Below, one piece after another: positions 47,259 to 56,238 of a stretch of DNA of 64,000 nucleotides. Origin of the DNA: Gemella haemolysans (GTDB lineage: Bacteria; Bacillota; Bacilli; Staphylococcales; Gemellaceae); NCBI RefSeq assembly GCF_901873445.1, contig NZ_CABFLN010000042.1:1-64000 (forward strand), given 5' to 3'. The notes under the pieces are model-generated. The model was given only the letters and a program-made list of their open reading frames with translations, was not told where the DNA came from and ran no database searches. Each line of letters opens with the position of its first letter. Positions within the stretch are counted from its first letter, which is position 1. The translations under genes were made by a program, and so were the position numbers.

Positions 47259-48281
47259 TTATATTTCCCATTTGAAAACTGTCTTAAATGCAGTATTTAA
47301 ATCCGTTGCGAACACCCTATGAATGTCTTTAATATTTCTCACAGGTTGCTCAAGTTCAATAATATTCTTGAATTTTCTTTCGAATTTCTTATTACTCAGC
47401 ATCTCAATAGCTTTTTCAAAATCGATTCTACCTGAACGCGATGAACCTATTAGCGTTAGTCCTTTTTCTAACATATCACGTGTATTAATATTTACTTTGT
47501 ATTCACTAACTCCCATAAGTACTAGGCTTCCTTGTGGTTTGATGTATTTGATTAAGTCATTTATCGCATATACGCTACCATCTCCTCCACAACATTCTAC
47601 ACCGTGATCGAAAGCTAAGTCTTCAGGAATATCATCAGTAATGTATCTTTCTTTTGCGAAACTGAATAGTTCTAACTTCTCCCAGTGACGACCTATTACG
47701 ATTATCTCACACTCTGGAAGAGTATAGTTTATTATGTTCGCCATTACATAAGCTAAACTACCATCACCGATTATCGCTATTCTATCTTTTTTACTATGTG
47801 AATTCTTCAAGAATCTATCCATAGCGTGCATTCCAACACTTATGAACTCTGTAATAGCCGCAACAGAATCTTCCACCCCATCATAAGCTACCACTCTATC
47901 TTTAGATAAAGCTACGAACTCTCTCATAAAACCATCGAAACCACTTGATAGGAAGTGTGTTCCTGGCATGTAGTTTTCATAGAATTCTTCATCACTTTGT
48001 CTTGGTGGTTGGTTAGGTATCATTACTACCTTTTGTCCAACTTTATACGTTCCTGTAGGATCTGCGATTACTATCCCTGCACATTCATGAATAAGTGCCA
48101 TTGGTAGTTTTTTAGCTAGTACCTTTGGATCTCTTTTTCCTTGGTAGTATCTTTGATCTGCGTGACATAGTGCCATGTAGTTTGGCCGGATGATGATTTT
48201 GTCACCATCGTTTATGTTCTCTTCATTATATTTTACATTAATAAATTTCGGTTTAATTAATTGATATATTTGATTTATCAT
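47259..48281 (-). CDS. tarJ: ribulose-5-phosphate reductase (CDP-ribitol pathway)
   Basis: This 340-residue zinc-type alcohol dehydrogenase relative resembles TarJ/Bcs1. It has the NYMALCHADQRYYQG segment with the metal-binding Cys, ALIHECAG with His-Glu, GYKVGQKVVMIPN-like and SSGFDGFMREF blocks, and a nucleotide-binding GDGSLAYV region. TarJ reduces ribulose 5-phosphate to ribitol 5-phosphate with NADPH, which TarI then activates. It starts one base after the tarI stop on the same strand. Together they feed teichoic acid or polyol-phosphate capsule synthesis. Confidence 0.92.
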   Translation of the reverse strand: MINQIYQLIKPKFINVKYNEENINDGDKIIIRPNYMALCHADQRYYQGKRDPKVLAKKLPMALIHECAGIVIADPTGTYKVGQKVVMIPNQPPRQSDEEFYENYMPGTHFLSSGFDGFMREFVALSKDRVVAYDGVEDSVAAITEFISVGMHAMDRFLKNSHSKKDRIAIIGDGSLAYVMANIINYTLPECEIIVIGRHWEKLELFSFAKERYITDDIPEDLAFDHGVECCGGDGSVYAINDLIKYIKPQGSLVLMGVSEYKVNINTRDMLEKGLTLIGSSRSGRIDFEKAIEMLSNKKFERKFKNIIELEQPVRNIKDIHRVFATDLNTAFKTVFKWEI

Positions 48282-48282
48282 A

Positions 48283-48990
48283 TTACTCGTCCTCTAGCAT
48301 ACTCTTAGCTATCTTAAGGTCAGTTACTGTAGTTATTTTGATATTAGAGTATTCTCCCTTAGCTAGTGCTACTTTTTTCCCTTTTATAACGAATATCTTA
48401 CATGCATCTGTAAGTATTTGTTTTTCTTCTTTGTCTAATGAGTTATATAGATTTAAGAAATCTAAACATTTGAAACTTTGAGGTGTTTGACCTTGGTAGT
48501 AGTGAGCTCTATTAGGGATATTTGAAATATATTCTCCGTTAGTACTTTCTACGATTGTGTCTACTGCTTCTACTACTGTATCTACCGCATCACTTTCTTT
48601 AGCTAGACGTATGTTATCTTTAATAATTCTAAGTGTGATAAATGGGCGAACTGAATCGTGTGTTACGATGATATCTTCATCAGTTAAAGGTTTATATTCA
48701 TTAATTCTATTAATGATGTTTTCAATAGTTGTATTTCTATCAACACCACCAGGTGTGATAATGATTCTATCAGCAAATGCTGAAACATATTGTTCAATTA
48801 AGTCTTCAGCATGAGATACCCAATCTTCATAAACACCGACTACGATTTTTTCGATTTCAGGCTCTAATAAGAACTTCTCAATTGTGTGAATAAGTATTGG
48901 CTTTTTACCTAATTCTAAGAATTGTTTTGGCATATTACTTATTCCCATTCTAGTTCCTGTTCCACCAGCTAATATTCCTGCGTATATCAT
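48283..48990 (-). CDS. tarI: ribitol-5-phosphate cytidylyltransferase
   Basis: This 235-residue IspD/TarI-family nucleotidyltransferase has AGGTGTRMG at 8-16, MPKQFLELGKKPI, VTHDSVRPF near 105 and the NRAHYYQGQTPQ block. It makes CDP-ribitol from CTP and ribitol 5-phosphate. The pairing with tarJ separates it from the isoprenoid enzyme IspD. AAAGGAG lies seven bases before the start. The TacF-like flippase is divergently oriented across a 208-base intergenic region. Confidence 0.92.
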   Translation of the reverse strand: MIYAGILAGGTGTRMGISNMPKQFLELGKKPILIHTIEKFLLEPEIEKIVVGVYEDWVSHAEDLIEQYVSAFADRIIITPGGVDRNTTIENIINRINEYKPLTDEDIIVTHDSVRPFITLRIIKDNIRLAKESDAVDTVVEAVDTIVESTNGEYISNIPNRAHYYQGQTPQSFKCLDFLNLYNSLDKEEKQILTDACKIFVIKGKKVALAKGEYSNIKITTVTDLKIAKSMLEDE

Positions 48991-49100
48991 TTTTTCGCTC
49001 CTTTAAAATATTGTAAAATTTGTTATCAATCACTATTGATTATAACATGAAAGGTTAGAATTTCAAAAAATATTGATAACTAATATTAATACAAAAATAG

Positions 49101-49129
49101 TTGAAATATGGAGATAAATTACGTACACT
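49101..49129 (+). promoter_or_regulatory. promoter of TacF-like flippase gene
   Basis: TTGAAA and TACACT are 17 bases apart in the tarI-flippase intergenic region. Confidence 0.5.
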
Positions 49130-49198
49130 TATACTAGTAATAAAAATTTAGAAATCTCCTATTTTTAGGAGTTCCTCATATGTGATGAGGAAATATTA

Positions 49199-50597
49199 AT
49201 GAAAGTAATAAAAAAATTATTTATATAATCTTTCGTATCAAATATTACCGATAATAACAGTTCCGTACGTTATGAGAATTTTCACTAGTGAAGCTTTAGG
49301 GAATTATGTATTTTATAATTCTATAGTGAGTTATTTTTCGTTGTTTGCGATGTTAGGTATCGGTGTTTATGGTACGAAGCAAATAGCGGCTGCAAGTGAC
49401 GTAAGTAGCACATTTTGGAATATATATGCGATTCAGCTTATCGCAAGTATATTAGCAGTTTCTGTCTATGTAATAGCGGTATTCAGTATTCCACAAATGG
49501 GAGGCATAATACCATTAATAGTAGGGGTTACTTTGTTTGCGAAGATGATTGATATCTCGTGGTTGTTCTCAGGGAAAGAAGATTTCAAGAAAATAACAAT
49601 AAGAAATATAGTTATTAGGCTTATTGGGGTAATCAGTATCTTCACTTTTGTTAAAAGTAGTGATGACTTATACCTCTATGTATTTTTAATTGTGATTTTT
49701 GATTTCTTAGGGCAACTTGTGATGTGGGTACCAGCGAAAAAATTTATAAAACGTCCTTCGTTTGATGGTAAAATCATTAAAAGAAACCTTCATCCTATCG
49801 TATTGTTATTCTTACCGCAAGTAGCGATATCACTTTATGTTGTATTAGATAGAACTCTACTTGGGATTTTAGGATCATATTCAGATGTTGGAATCTATGA
49901 ACAAGGGCAAAAATTAATTAGTATACTTCTTAAAGTTGTTAGTTCTTTAGGAGTTGTTATGTTGCCAAGAGTAGCGAATCTTCTTTCTGAAGGGAAAGAC
50001 AGGGAAGCGCAAAATATGATGAAATTCTCATTCATTTTGTATAACCTTATAATTTTCCCAATGATTTTTGGACTTATTGCGGTAAATGAAGTATTCGTTA
50101 AATTATTCCTAGGAAAAAACTTCCAAGATGTTAAGTATGTATTATATATTATTGTGTTCAACATTATGTTTGTAGGTTGGACGAATATCCTTGGATTTCA
50201 AGTATTAGTAGTTAGAAACAAAAATAAGGAGTACATGTTGTCAACAACGATTCCTGCTTTTGTTAGTGTGGCTGTTAACATTGCTGTTATTCCATTTTTC
50301 GGATATGTCGGAGCGAGTATAACATCTGTAGTTGTTGAAATTTTAGTATTCGCCATCCAATGGTATTATAGCCGTAATATTATTAACAAGAAATTATTGT
50401 TCAACAAAGATTTAGCAAAAATTATATTGGCATCCCTTGTAATGTTCGGGGCTGTAATGTTGTGTAAGATGGTATTAGGCTTAACTGGAATTGTAGGGCT
50501 TGTAATTTACCTTGCAGTCGGTGGAATTAGTTATTTAGGTATGTTATTCTTACTGAAAACTGTTAATATCAAAGAGATGAAGGCAATGCTGAAGTAG
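49199..50597 (+). CDS. tacF: TacF-like teichoic-acid flippase, frame-shifted near start
   Basis: This is a MOP-superfamily membrane flippase of about 14 helices. The uninterrupted frame opens at 49212 and its first ATG is at 49272, but that would cut off the typical first helix and has no ribosome site. Reading upstream in the same frame gives KNYLYNLSYQILPIITVPYV, the normal flippase start. The expected start MKVIK lies at 49199 with GAGG upstream, one frame away; removing one base from the A7 run at 49210-49216 joins them. So either the gene is switched off by slippage, or the sequence has an error. The N-terminus and the tarIJ neighbourhood resemble TacF, which flips teichoic acid units in pneumococci. 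Confidence 0.8.
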
Positions 50598-50649
50598 GTA
50601 GTAGGGCTTGGTTTTATTAGATTTATAATATTTATATATAGATTTAATC

Positions 50650-50677
50650 GGATTGACGATATATCAGTCCTTTTTTT
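50650..50677 (+). terminator. terminator after TacF-like gene
   Basis: A short 6-bp stem GGATTG/CAGTCC with a 9-base loop is followed by T7. Confidence 0.6.
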
Positions 50678-50723
50678 GACGATTGCTTAATAAATTAACA
50701 GCGTTTAAATTTTATGAATGTTA

Positions 50724-50752
50724 TTGTGTATTAAAATTTATTTTGATATAAT
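50724..50752 (+). promoter_or_regulatory. promoter upstream of degenerate ORF and GHKL gene
   Basis: TTGTGT and TATAAT are 17 bases apart with a TG-A extended -10. It is over 400 bases before the GHKL gene, so its original target may have been the decayed ORF. Confidence 0.5.
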
Positions 50753-50898
50753 TATATAACATAAGTAAGTAAAGTGAATTTATTGGAAAAAATTGATTTA
50801 GAAGAAAAACAAAATAGCTGAGCTTAGCGAGAATTTAAAATAGTAGCTAAAAGGAATAAAAAATAACGATTTATCATTCAGGAAAATTCCAAATTTAA

Positions 50899-51102
50899 GA
50901 AGAAGTTTCTATTGAAGAAATAAGATTTTTTAAGCAGGTAATAAAAGAAATTATAGACAAAAGGAGAGATGAGTATAGTCCTGAAAATTTATAGTATATA
51001 GGAATCATTGAAAATTTACTGAAAGAAACTGGGGAAAGGGAATATTTTGAAAGTAAAATATAGTGGGAGTTGTATTTTAAAAGAAAAAATAACTTAACGT
51101 AA
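50899..51102 (+). pseudogene. degenerate ORF remnant
   Basis: One frame reads EEVSIEEIRFFKQVIKEI then, across a TAG at 50992, YIGIIENLLKETGEREYFESKI, another TAG at 51061 and a TAA at 51100. The amino-acid composition is protein-like and the register is kept across the stops, suggesting the decayed end of a real gene. I do not recognise the family. The rest of the gap 50753-50898 shows no open frame. Confidence 0.35.
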
Positions 51103-51165
51103 TACTCTATGAGGATATAGTTATTGTTAAATAATTGGATGTTAAAAGGAGAAAGCGAAAGGAAA

Positions 51166-52170
51166 ATGAATAAGAAAATAAATAGTCAAGTATTATTAAT
51201 AGATATGAAAGAAGCTGCATATGAAGAATGCATAGATAGGCTTTTAAAATTAGATAAAAATAATAAACATGTAGAATTAACATATAATCTAGAATTTTTG
51301 ACTCCGTTCATAGGTGTATTAGTTGCGTCGTATTTAAATAATAATACTTTTAAAGTTGAAACAAAAATAGGAACCATAGGGAAAAAATCACAAGGATATG
51401 CTAAACATTGTAATTTTTTTCATTTTGCAGAGAACAGTCAGAATTTTTCGGAGAGAAATACAAATTATTCTGGGAGGTATACTCCAATTATGAAATCAAT
51501 ATTAACGGACTATTATAGAGGTTCTGATAATATTGTAGAAAGCATATCTAATAAGATTGCAACTGTGCTTTCGTGTGGTATAAATGATATTAGGAGCATG
51601 TTTGAATATATTATTTTTGAAATGGTACGAAATATCCCAGAGCACTCCCACAGTTTTAATGCTTGGCATTTTTCTCAAGTTTGGAGAAAAGAACAGTATA
51701 TTGAAGCGGAATTTTCGTTAATCGACTATGGAATTGGATTCAAAGAAAGTCTAAACTTTAAAGGCGAGCGATTTCTAGATAGTGATTGTGAGGCACTTGA
51801 ATTAGCTTTAAAACCAGGGATAACTAGTGGAATAGTTGAGGATTTTAAATTAAGAGAAAATGAAGAAAAAGAGTATCTAAATTCAGGATACGGTTTATAT
51901 ATGATAACAGAATTGTGTAAAAGACTACAAGGAGAATATATTATTATATCAAAAAGTGCTATAGCTAGAAATGGGAAGGTGGAGTCTTTAACAAAGAACA
52001 AGGTTTTTCCTGGAACAGCAATTAAAATAAAAATTAGAATACCTAATGGCTTTACAAATACAGCTTTTAAAGACATGTTAAAAGAAATAGCTGACTTGGG
52101 AGAAAAAGAATCTAGAGGAATACGAGGAGCAATAAAAGAAGCTTCTAGTAAATCTAGAGGTCTAGTATAA
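51166..52170 (+). CDS. GHKL-type ATP-binding protein with STAS-like N-terminus
   Basis: The 334-residue cytoplasmic protein has an N-terminal STAS-like segment (about 5-60, HVELTYNLEFLTPFIGVLV) and a C-terminal GHKL ATPase. The N-box is E152-MVRNIPEHS, the G1 box is LIDYGIGF (186-193), the G2 is SGYGLYM (240-246) and the last is FPGTAIKI (281-288). The Bergerat fold is complete, but no histidine-phosphoacceptor domain or membrane helix is seen, so it is not a usual sensor kinase. It could be an anti-sigma-like switch or an NTP-driven accessory protein. The start is ambiguous: ATG at 51166 with AAAGG close by, or TTG at 51124 with GAGG. It stands alone in an accessory region; the function is unknown. 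Confidence 0.75.
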   Translation: MNKKINSQVLLIDMKEAAYEECIDRLLKLDKNNKHVELTYNLEFLTPFIGVLVASYLNNNTFKVETKIGTIGKKSQGYAKHCNFFHFAENSQNFSERNTNYSGRYTPIMKSILTDYYRGSDNIVESISNKIATVLSCGINDIRSMFEYIIFEMVRNIPEHSHSFNAWHFSQVWRKEQYIEAEFSLIDYGIGFKESLNFKGERFLDSDCEALELALKPGITSGIVEDFKLRENEEKEYLNSGYGLYMITELCKRLQGEYIIISKSAIARNGKVESLTKNKVFPGTAIKIKIRIPNGFTNTAFKDMLKEIADLGEKESRGIRGAIKEASSKSRGLV

Positions 52171-52894
52171 TGAAGATTTTAGTGGAGTTTGTGATATTGT
52201 AAAAGTGCATATTTAGAATATTATGAAGTTTGAGTTTTTTTCTTTTTCTACTTTTCGAATTTTAAGTTTCATATTTTCTATTAAGTTAATTTTTCTAGAA
52301 AAATAACTAGGAGAAAATCCTGTAAAAAATCTTTAATTCAGAAGAATTTTTCTCAAATTCGGGGGATCAAGGTAAATATAAAATAAAATCTAGGTGGGCT
52401 TTCTGCTTAGATTTTTTCTTATTTTTACTAAGTTTAATATTATTTAATTCTATAAAATTTGAGATTGATAGAAGAGACGATAAAAAAGAAATTTTCTAGT
52501 GAATAGTCACCATTAGAGTTATAGCATGTAAATGTAACGTGAAATATAAAGGAATATCCGATTATGGATTTACTATAGTGATGGTAGAAAAATATATACT
52601 AGTTTTTATGTACCTATAGTTTAGATTTTTCTATGATTTTGTTAAGAACAAGGGGGATTTATCATTAAATTTTGAGAAACAAATTCCACAAGAGCTAATA
52701 AAATTATAAATAATTAACTTTATTTAAATATATATATAAATCTTGATACTACTTTGTAAATCGTTATATAATTCTTTTTATTTATATATTATGTCAGAGG
52801 TATTTACGAAGGTAAAATCTTAAAATTAGTTTCTGTATCTAAATTAACCAGTGAGTGTATAATAAAAATTAGTAAATTAGAGAGGTTTAAAACT
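52171..52894. other. 724-bp AT-rich non-coding gap
   Basis: No gene is evident. A hairpin AAAATCTA/TAGATTTT with T6 at 52385-52416 looks like a terminator 215 bases after the GHKL gene. A promoter for the recombinase is at 52743-52772. Confidence 0.55.
52743..52772 (+). promoter_or_regulatory. promoter of the recombinase gene
   Basis: TTGATA and TATAAT are 18 bases apart, leaving a leader of about 115 bases before the start codon. Confidence 0.6.
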
Positions 52895-53824
52895 ATGAAT
52901 TTAAATAAATTAATATTAAAATACTTACTACTATGTGAAGTTCAGAATAATTTAGACAAAAAAACATTAAAGGCGTATCGTATAGATTTAGAACAGTTTA
53001 GAAAATTTATGGTTGATAAAAATGATTTTAACTCAAGAGGAAATATTAGTGAATATATTTGTGAATTGAAATATAAGAATTATGCTGTAAAAACAATTAA
53101 AAGGAAGATAGCATCATTAAAAGCTTTTTTTTCTTACTTAAATAACGAGGACATCATTGAATATAATCCTTTTCAAAAAATTAAGATTAAAATAAAAGAA
53201 CCGTTTATTTTACCAAAAATAATTCCTATGAAAGAACTTTCAATCTTATTTAAGTATATATATCAAGAAATACAATTATGTGATAATGTTTCATACCGTT
53301 ATAAAGAGCTTGTAAGAGATAAGGCATTACTAGAATTATTAATAGGGACAGGAATGAGGATAAGTGAAGTTTGTATGTTAAAAAAGGAAAATATAGTTTA
53401 TTCTAGAAATGTAATAAAAATAAATGGAAAAGGATCCAAAGAGAGAGTTATACCTATTTGTTATCCTAGTTTAATAGATTCTCTTATGCTATATTCTGAA
53501 ACTTTTTCTGAAGAGCTAATAGAATCAGATTATTTTTTTATAAATAAACGAAAGAACAGGTTATCTAGCCAATCAGTGAGATATATGATTAAAAAATATT
53601 GTTTATTGGCAAATATAGATTTACATATAACTCCACATATGTTTAGACATACATTTGCAACCGTGTTATTAGATCAAGATGTAGATACGCGACATATCCA
53701 AGTGTTGTTAGGGCATTCAAGTATTGTAACAACACAAATATATACGCATGTAACTTCAAGTAAGAAAAACGAAATAATGAAATATAAAAATCCACTTTCT
53801 AAGATAAATATTAATAAAGGATAA
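52895..53824 (+). CDS. tyrosine recombinase/integrase (XerC/D-like)
   Basis: This 309-residue protein has an N-terminal SAM-like core-binding domain (about 1-90) and a complete catalytic domain. Arg155 lies in GTGMRISE, Lys182 in GKGSKERV, His248 and Arg251 in HMFRHTF, His274 in LGHSS and the nucleophile Tyr283 in IYTHVT. All residues needed for strand exchange are present. Length and build match XerC/XerD-type or small integrases rather than large phage integrases. The next gene follows after 25 bases and is probably cotranscribed. No flanking attachment repeats were found by eye. It could be an orphan Xer-like protein, a remnant of an integrated element or part of a small gene module. Confidence 0.9.
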   Translation: MNLNKLILKYLLLCEVQNNLDKKTLKAYRIDLEQFRKFMVDKNDFNSRGNISEYICELKYKNYAVKTIKRKIASLKAFFSYLNNEDIIEYNPFQKIKIKIKEPFILPKIIPMKELSILFKYIYQEIQLCDNVSYRYKELVRDKALLELLIGTGMRISEVCMLKKENIVYSRNVIKINGKGSKERVIPICYPSLIDSLMLYSETFSEELIESDYFFINKRKNRLSSQSVRYMIKKYCLLANIDLHITPHMFRHTFATVLLDQDVDTRHIQVLLGHSSIVTTQIYTHVTSSKKNEIMKYKNPLSKININKG

Positions 53825-53849
53825 TTTATTATTATCGTAAGGAGATATA

Positions 53850-54833
53850 ATGAAGGTAAATTACAATATAAAACATGCCTCTAAAGTCAAAAGAAAAGAT
53901 TTATTAGCAGCATTAAATATCTATATAAAAACAGTTGATAAATTTTCACAAACTGACACTAACCAAATTATGGATTATATTTCTAAAAATTATAATGAAA
54001 ATAGAATTATGTTTTTCTTTGTATTATATCTTAACGGTGATGTATGTGGCTTTGCAGAATATGCCTATTTAAAACAAAACAAAGTTTTAATGATCGATTA
54101 TCTATGCACAGAAAATAGAAATCATACATTATTTTATAACTTTTATCATATGATTTTTGAGGAAATAAATAAAATCCTAAATTCAAAAGAATTGTTTATT
54201 GAGTTTATTGTGACTGAGTTATCTTTACTTAAACATGAAAAGAAACTTTTTGAAACAGATAGTAATTATTTTAGACAGGTTTTATCATTCGAACAATTTC
54301 GTATACTAAACATACCTTATAAACAACCATATTTAGAAGAAAAATTGGAATTTTACGAATATAACCTGGCTATAAAAAAAGCAAATTCGTTAGAAAATAT
54401 CTTGTACATATATAATAAAGATTTTTATGTATCTTTAATATCAGAAATATATATGGAGCACTATTTACAATGGTATCTACATTATTATGAAGGTAATAAA
54501 AACAATCTTATAAGAGAATTTGAAGAAAATATTGATATATTACATAAAGAGTATCCTTCAAAGTCAGGTGTAAAAGAAATGTATTCAGTTAATTGTAAAC
54601 TATTTGATGAAGGAATATGTAAGCACATAAAACCTGAAACAATTACTCTATCTAAACAGAGAAAAAAGAATATTAAAAAATATTTTATATATATTATTTG
54701 GATAATCTTAAGTTTAAGTTCAATTTTACTATGTTATTTCCAAGATGAATTAAATATTACTAAGTACATCTCAACAGTTGTAAATACAATAACAATGATT
54801 ACCGGGGTTCTTGCGCTACTCCCTAACAAGTAG
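53850..54833 (+). CDS. unidentified protein with acetyltransferase-like core and C-terminal membrane helices
   Basis: I do not recognise this 327-residue protein with certainty. Residues ~1-110 (IMFFFVLYLNGDVCGFAEYAYL, in pieces: FFFVLYLNGDV and VCGFAEYAYL) look like the central strands of a GNAT N-acetyltransferase fold, followed by an LMIDYLCTENRN strand-turn. The middle part is Tyr/Asn-rich and helical. After a basic KQRKKNIKKY stretch there are two hydrophobic segments (about 279-297 and 305-323), so the C-terminus is probably membrane-anchored. AAGGAG lies before the ATG, 25 bases after the recombinase, arguing for a two-gene operon. The combination of a recombinase with a membrane-tethered enzyme is unusual. 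Confidence 0.65.
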   Translation: MKVNYNIKHASKVKRKDLLAALNIYIKTVDKFSQTDTNQIMDYISKNYNENRIMFFFVLYLNGDVCGFAEYAYLKQNKVLMIDYLCTENRNHTLFYNFYHMIFEEINKILNSKELFIEFIVTELSLLKHEKKLFETDSNYFRQVLSFEQFRILNIPYKQPYLEEKLEFYEYNLAIKKANSLENILYIYNKDFYVSLISEIYMEHYLQWYLHYYEGNKNNLIREFEENIDILHKEYPSKSGVKEMYSVNCKLFDEGICKHIKPETITLSKQRKKNIKKYFIYIIWIILSLSSILLCYFQDELNITKYISTVVNTITMITGVLALLPNK

Positions 54834-54840
54834 TATAAAA

Positions 54841-55563
54841 CTATTTTGTAATCTCTATTATCACATTATGAGCAAATGGATATGATAACTTTTGAAAGGA
54901 ATCGTCAAATTTATAAAATTTTGATGATTTTTTTTCGTTTAAACCTAGTTTATACAAAAGTGAAGATAGTATATGAAACCTATAAATATTTTTTATTTTG
55001 AGATTTTTAATTAGTAATATCTCTTTAATGTATTTTTCACTGTACATCCATAATAAGTGTTGTTGATTATTATAGTTATATTTTTTCAAGAAAACAGGTG
55101 CACTATAATTCTTTGTTAATAAAAATTCGGCACTATTTGAACGTTCAAATTCGATTATTGCTTTTCCATTTATTTTTAGAACTCTTTCAATTTCGCTTAT
55201 AGAACGAATAGCATCACAATAATTTAAAACACTTCCAACACATACGATAAAATCTACACTTTCGGTTTCAAGAGGAATACTTTCTAAACTTCCAACTATA
55301 TAATTTGGTTCATTCTCAATATACTCACTTATAATATCCATTTGTATTAAAGTACCATGGACACTGTATCTGCTTTGACCTGCTCCTATATTTAAACAAA
55401 TTGAATTTTCATGTGTATTCTTATTAAGCCAATTTATAACAGTTTTTTCAATTATTGAATGTGTAGAAGCATGCCAATTGTCATTTTCTGGCCAGGGATT
55501 ATTGTTTTTATAATTTTTATACGCCATATTTTGAACACTTTTTTTATTTGAAATATTTCTCAT
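54841..55563 (-). CDS. class I SAM-dependent methyltransferase
   Basis: The 240-residue protein has a Rossmann-type methyltransferase core: ICLNIGAGQSRYS as motif I (about residue 54), acidic MDI at the next strand, SLESIPLETESVDFIVCVGSV as motif II/III region (parts ESIPLETE and DFIVCVGSV), and ERVLKINGKAIIEF as the next strand. The target may be a small molecule or lipid; it lacks DNA-methylase motifs. It is convergent with the upstream-facing gene, with only 7 bases between stop codons. The start at 55563 has AAGGA 12 bases upstream; a second ATG at 55527 is possible. Confidence 0.82.
   Translation of the reverse strand: MRNISNKKSVQNMAYKNYKNNNPWPENDNWHASTHSIIEKTVINWLNKNTHENSICLNIGAGQSRYSVHGTLIQMDIISEYIENEPNYIVGSLESIPLETESVDFIVCVGSVLNYCDAIRSISEIERVLKINGKAIIEFERSNSAEFLLTKNYSAPVFLKKYNYNNQQHLLWMYSEKYIKEILLIKNLKIKNIYRFHILSSLLYKLGLNEKKSSKFYKFDDSFQKLSYPFAHNVIIEITK
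54900..54935 (+). terminator. terminator for the recombinase unit, inside the methyltransferase gene
   Basis: AATCGTCAAATTT pairs with AAATTTTGATGATT and is followed by eight T on the plus strand. The hairpin lies 66 bases after the plus-strand stop codon and within the coding part of the opposing gene. Confidence 0.6.
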
Positions 55564-56238
55564 AATAATAAATTATCCTTCATTAATATTTATATGAGTA
55601 TTATACATCAAGTTTAATGTTATTTCAACAAACAGAAGGATGCTGTAGGTGTAAGTCAGATTTTAAAATTTCATCTAGTAAAATTCGGCAGTAGTATAGA
55701 GTTTTATGATTGAAGACACGAATGATAAATAGAATTATGAAGTAGTATTTTAAAGAAATAATGAAAAAATAAAATTCTTCAATATTGTCTAAATTAATAC
55801 TTTATCAGGTAGATTATTTGAAGATATTTATAGTTAATTACTTTTATTGTATATCTAGTCTAGGTTTGTTATAATAAACTTAGGTGAGTAAGGTTAGTTA
55901 TATATGTGAACATAAAAGTGTAAATTAATTCCAAGATTCTAAGCTCTGGATTTATTATATAACAATTTTTTATTCTATTTTTAGTATCCAGCTGTACGTG
56001 CGATCAAATATGAGATGTTACTTAAAATTATTTGGAGGCAATTAACTAATTAATAATTATAGTTGTTTATAGGATTAGAGAATTGATTGAAATAAAAAGC
56101 AGATTGTTAACAGTTTTAAAAGAAAAAACAATAAGGAACTATAAGGCGCTCGAATAAAAGCTTATAATTTAGCTGTAGAGTCAACTTGTTTTTCCCTAAG
56201 CGGTCGAATAAACGAATAAATAGAAAAGATGTTTACTT
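55564..56238. other. 675-bp gap without recognisable gene
   Basis: The sequence is AT-rich with many stops in all frames. Near the right end, CGCTCGAATAAA (56149) and GCGGTCGAATAAA (56200) are similar short direct repeats. No promoter or RNA gene can be supported. Confidence 0.5.

Noticed and set aside
48557..48814. Ser/Thr-rich plus-strand open frame over tarI
   Set aside because: It is antisense to a well-supported gene without its own start signal.
52895..53824. Prophage or integrative element around the integrase
   Set aside because: No phage structural, replication or conjugation genes and no flanking attachment repeats were seen.
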